Assembly (NCBI GenBank): GCA_030593425.1
Contig: JAUVHF010000109.1
Coordinates: 1-5,574, forward strand
DNA from: Anaerolineales bacterium
Lineage (GTDB): Bacteria > Chloroflexota > Anaerolineae > UBA7937
Length of the DNA: 5,574 nucleotides
Reading direction: 5' to 3'
Of the stretch, positions 1-5,574 are shown piece by piece. The position numbers and the translations under genes were made by a program. Numbering within the stretch: the stretch's first letter is position 1; each line of letters starts with the position of its first letter. The notes beneath the pieces were generated by a model that was given only the letters and a program-made list of their open reading frames with translations, was not told where the DNA came from and made no database searches.

Positions 1-1005
1 CGGTTCATCTGATAGTTCGGAGATGTGGATCAAACCCTCGATCCCCTCATCGATGCGAGCGAAGACCCCGAAGTTGACGACGTTGGTGATAGTGCCCTTC
101 ACGATCTGCCCCACGTAGAACTTCTCATCAGCTAGGGTCCAGGGGTCGGGTTGTAGCCTCCTCAGGCTCAAGCCTATCCGTTTCCTCTCTCGGTCGACGC
201 GAAGGACGTAGACCTCCACCTCGTCGCCTGCCTTCAATACCTCTCGGGGGTGCTTCACTCGCTGCCAGGAGAGTTCGGAGATGTGAATCAAGCCGTCGGC
301 TCCTCCTAGGTCGACGAAGGCTCCGAAATCGCAAAGGTTGCTCACCTTCCCGGTGCGGATATCCCCCTCTTGCAATTCTTCCAGCAGTTTCTCCTTCTGC
401 TCTTCTCTCAGACGGCGCATGGCTGCTCGTTGGGAAAAGATGAGGCGCCGACGGTTCCGGTCTACCTCGATCACCTTCAATTGGAGTTTCTCGCCCTCCA
501 TTTGGGCCAGTTGCTCCATCCGAGATTCGGGGCTTTGCCTCCCTCCCAGGTTGACTAATTGGGAGGCGGGGACGAATCCACGAATCTGGCCGAAGGGCAC
601 GATCAGGCCACCTTTGTTGTGGGCAGTCACCGTGCCCTCATAGGTCTTTTCCTCCTCCAGATGCCTCTCCGCCTCTTGCCAGTCTTCTAACGCGCGGGCC
701 ATGTTGACGGAGACGATCAGATCCCCATCTGGGCTCCCTGGTCGGAGGACGTAGACGGATACCCTATCCCCCACTTCTATGCTGGCTCGAACTTCCTCGT
801 CGAGCATCTGCAGATCTTTGCTGGGTATTACCCCCTCGCTCTTGGCCCCCACATCGACTATGATCGCATCCTTATCTATGCGAACCACCTCGGCATCGAG
901 GATGTCTCCCCGCTTGGGTCGCCGATAGTCGAACTCCTCGCTCAGAAACTCCCACATAGGGGATAGAGCCTTTTCTTCGCCGGTGCCATTCTCACTTTCA
1001 AACAT
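1..1005 (-). CDS. rpsA: Ribosomal protein S1-type RNA-binding protein, 3' end missing
   Basis: The frame is open without a stop from the ATG at 1005 to the window edge, giving 335 residues. Four S1 (OB-fold) repeats are readable: residues about 31-102 (DAEVVRIDKDAIIVDVGAKSEG), 118-193 (GFVPASQLVNL), 211-283 (CDFGAFVDLGGADGLIHISELSW, then RIGLSLRRL) and 295 onward (NFGVFARIDEGIEGLIHISELS), the last cut by the edge. Repeats three and four carry the canonical FGxF...GLIHISEL signature of RNA-binding S1 domains. In the family, S1 proteins bind single-stranded mRNA and help the 30S ribosomal subunit initiate on structured or weak sites; four-domain versions are common outside Proteobacteria. The gene follows rpoC by 18 nt on the same strand with no terminator between, so co-transcription is likely. 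Residues 1-30 are an acidic, non-S1 extension. The family call is firm; whether this is the ribosomal S1 itself or a paralogue cannot be settled without the C-terminus. Confidence 0.93.
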   Translation of the reverse strand, partial: MFESENGTGEEKALSPMWEFLSEEFDYRRPKRGDILDAEVVRIDKDAIIVDVGAKSEGVIPSKDLQMLDEEVRASIEVGDRVSVYVLRPGSPDGDLIVSVNMARALEDWQEAERHLEEEKTYEGTVTAHNKGGLIVPFGQIRGFVPASQLVNLGGRQSPESRMEQLAQMEGEKLQLKVIEVDRNRRRLIFSQRAAMRRLREEQKEKLLEELQEGDIRTGKVSNLCDFGAFVDLGGADGLIHISELSWQRVKHPREVLKAGDEVEVYVLRVDRERKRIGLSLRRLQPDPWTLADEKFYVGQIVKGTITNVVNFGVFARIDEGIEGLIHISELSDEP

Positions 1006-1023
1006 CACATCTGTGCCTCTCTC
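1006..1023 (-). promoter_or_regulatory. Ribosome binding site of the S1 gene, abutting the rpoC stop
   Basis: Reading the minus strand, the rpoC TAA (1026-1024) is followed at once by GAGAGAGG (1023-1016), a Shine-Dalgarno-like purine run, then CACAGAT, GTG (1008-1006) and ATG (1005-1003). The GTG is in frame with the ATG and lies 7 nt from the purine run, while the ATG lies 10 nt away, so either could be used; they differ by one residue. The ATG at 1010-1008 is followed directly by TGA and cannot be the start. The tight spacing suggests translational coupling with rpoC. Confidence 0.7.
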
Positions 1024-5235
<4,212 letters not shown>

Positions 5236-5250
5236 ATCTCCCTCCCCTCA
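5236..5250 (-). promoter_or_regulatory. Strong ribosome binding site serving the TTG start of rpoC
   Basis: On the minus strand the bases before the TTG read TGAGGGGAGGGAGAT. The core GGAGG (5245-5241) sits 5 nt before the start codon, which is a good Shine-Dalgarno match and spacing. The in-frame TGA (5250-5248) excludes any start further upstream, so this site decides the TTG start. A strong site paired with a weak start codon would make initiation sensitive to masking of the GGAGG. Confidence 0.8.
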
Positions 5251-5296
5251 CAAAAATCTCGGTTACCTCAGACCGTCTCGGAGGAAGGCAACCGAG
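5251..5296 (-). terminator. Terminator-like hairpin in the rpoC leader (possible attenuator)
   Basis: On the transcript strand CTCGGTTGCC (5296-5287) can pair with GGTAACCGAG (5267-5258) at 9 of 10 positions, around a 19-nt loop. An alternative inner pairing of CCTC with GAGG is also possible. The 3' arm is followed by A and five T residues (5256-5252), the layout of a Rho-independent terminator. It lies only 22 nt before the rpoC start codon, so it could act as an attenuator, or could end transcripts arriving from upstream. The T run is short, so termination efficiency is uncertain. Confidence 0.5.
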
Positions 5297-5310
5297 TTCC
5301 ATAACAACTG

Positions 5311-5345
5311 ACCCAGGGTTGCATAGCGCAATGCAGGGCCAGGGT
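5311..5345 (-). repeat. Imperfect palindrome in the rpoC leader
   Basis: The arms ACCCAGGGTTGCAT (5311-5324) and ATGCAGGGCCAGGGT (5331-5345) are imperfect inverted copies around the 6-nt centre AGCGCA. The inner TGCAT/ATGCA and the outer ACCC/GGGT pair perfectly, with mismatches and one unpaired base between. It would form a bulged hairpin in the leader RNA. No T run follows it, so it does not look like a terminator. Confidence 0.5.
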
Positions 5346-5374
5346 AGAATGAACGACAATCACTGGGGACAGCG

Positions 5375-5401
5375 GCCCGCTGAGCCTCCTCCCTAGCGGG
5401 C
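5375..5401 (-). repeat. GC-rich hairpin in the rpoC leader
   Basis: GCCCGCT (5375-5381) and AGCGGGC (5395-5401) form a perfect 7-bp stem around a 13-nt loop. On the transcript the loop reads AGGGAGGAGGCTC and so contains a Shine-Dalgarno-like GGAGG, but no start codon follows at a usable distance. The 8-bp direct repeat ATCACTGG lies on both sides of the hairpin (5359-5366 and 5406-5413). No T run follows. Confidence 0.55.
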
Positions 5402-5480
5402 TATCATCACTGGTGAAAACGCATAAACATAAGTCTAAGACTGGACCTCTCCCCCGAGAGTATAAGTCATACAAATAATT

Positions 5481-5509
5481 AGTATATCCCAATTAGGCAG
5501 AAAAGTCAA
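5481..5509 (-). promoter_or_regulatory. Near-consensus sigma-70-type promoter for rpoC
   Basis: On the minus strand TTGACT (5509-5504) and TATACT (5486-5481) are separated by exactly 17 bp. Each hexamer differs from consensus at one position (TTGACA, TATAAT). The surrounding 5461-5500 is the most AT-rich part of the window, and the element points into rpoC. Transcription would start near 5472-5476. A second TATACT occurs at 5464-5459 but has no matching -35 element. Confidence 0.75.
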
Positions 5510-5530
5510 GCGCGCGGAGAAAGTTGTTAT

Positions 5531-5574
5531 TGTTCAGTGAATTTGTCACCAGCTAACTGTTCAGTGACAATGTC
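5531..5574. repeat. Imperfect 27-bp-period direct repeat at the window edge
   Basis: TGTTCAGTGA occurs at 5531-5540 and again at 5558-5567. The similarity continues into TGTC after three mismatched bases, giving 14 of 17 matches. The stretch also contains an inverted pair, TTGTCAC (5543-5549) and GTGACAA (5564-5570). It begins 22 bp upstream of the -35 hexamer and runs off the window. Repeated sites of this kind, starting with 5'-TG, occur as transposase-binding sites at the ends of some transposons, but a regulator-binding array upstream of the promoter is an equal possibility. No transposase gene is visible. Confidence 0.55.

Larger units (their letters stand above)
5236..5476 (-). promoter_or_regulatory. 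Long structured 5' leader of the rpoC mRNA
   Basis: Between the predicted start of transcription (about 5472-5476) and the rpoC start codon lie roughly 240 nt with no convincing gene. The stretch holds a short 5' hairpin (CTCTC-GGGG-GAGAG on the transcript, 5460-5447) and three larger inverted repeats listed separately. Its length and density of inverted repeats suggest a regulatory leader, but it matches no riboswitch or ribosomal-protein leader class that I recognise; I see no T-box motif. The leader role is inferred from the promoter position. Confidence 0.5.

Noticed and set aside
128..643. Open frames on both strands within the S1 gene
   Set aside because: The minus-strand frame running from 1005 to the edge encodes clear S1 repeats, so these overlapping frames are shadows.
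5432..5442. Short palindrome AGTCTAAGACT in the leader
   Set aside because: It is perfect, but the arms are only 5 bp around a single base; it is too short to interpret and unable to form an RNA hairpin.
5459..5464. Second TATACT as an alternative -10 element
   Set aside because: The bases 17 bp upstream (ATATAC on the minus strand) are not a -35 element, and the TTGACT-17-TATACT pair at 5481-5509 is far better.
5435..5470. Possible 11-residue leader peptide (ATG at 5470, TAG at 5435) at the start of the rpoC transcript
   Set aside because: The ATG is only a few bases from the predicted transcript start, there is no Shine-Dalgarno sequence, and there is no run of regulatory codons as in amino-acid attenuators.
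5268..5492. 74-codon minus-strand open frame upstream of rpoC
   Set aside because: Its TTG start overlaps the -10 region of the promoter, it has no ribosome binding site, it runs through three inverted repeats, and its composition resembles no protein family.

Overview
The window is almost entirely the template of a minus-strand transcription unit. It holds a promoter and a long untranslated leader (about 5236-5476), the gene for the RNA polymerase beta' subunit (rpoC, 1024-5235), and 18 nt further on the gene for a ribosomal protein S1-type RNA-binding protein (1-1005), whose 3' end lies beyond base 1. Every other long open frame is a shadow of these two genes.

Organism: the beta' sequence is bacterial. 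It has no insertion in the trigger loop of the kind seen in E. coli and other proteobacteria. It has a long charged, coiled-coil-like insertion in the N-terminal clamp region, and its core motifs resemble those I associate with Chloroflexota (Chloroflexi). Base composition is moderately GC-rich. The phylum is an inference from remembered family features, not from a search.

Layout from the right edge leftwards, the direction of transcription: (i) 5531-5574 carries an imperfect direct repeat, TGTTCAGTGA twice at a 27-bp period, plus an inverted TTGTCAC/GTGACAA pair; it could be the terminus of a mobile element or a regulator-binding array. (ii) 5481-5509 is a near-consensus housekeeping promoter, TTGACT-17 bp-TATACT. 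(iii) About 240 nt of leader carries at least three inverted repeats. The last is a strong hairpin followed by TTTTT, placed immediately before the rpoC ribosome binding site; its loop is complementary to that site. (iv) rpoC starts at TTG and is intact, with both zinc sites and the catalytic NADFDGD motif. (v) The S1 gene has its Shine-Dalgarno sequence abutting the rpoC stop, so the two are probably co-transcribed.

How the parts work together: one promoter appears to drive both the large catalytic subunit of RNA polymerase and an mRNA-binding S1 protein, with a structured leader that could adjust expression. The most unusual point is that rpoB, normally directly upstream of rpoC, is absent from the 339 bp upstream; rpoC has its own promoter. 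I see no CRISPR array, RNA gene or novel defence-type system. The leader and the right-edge repeats are the parts most worth following up.
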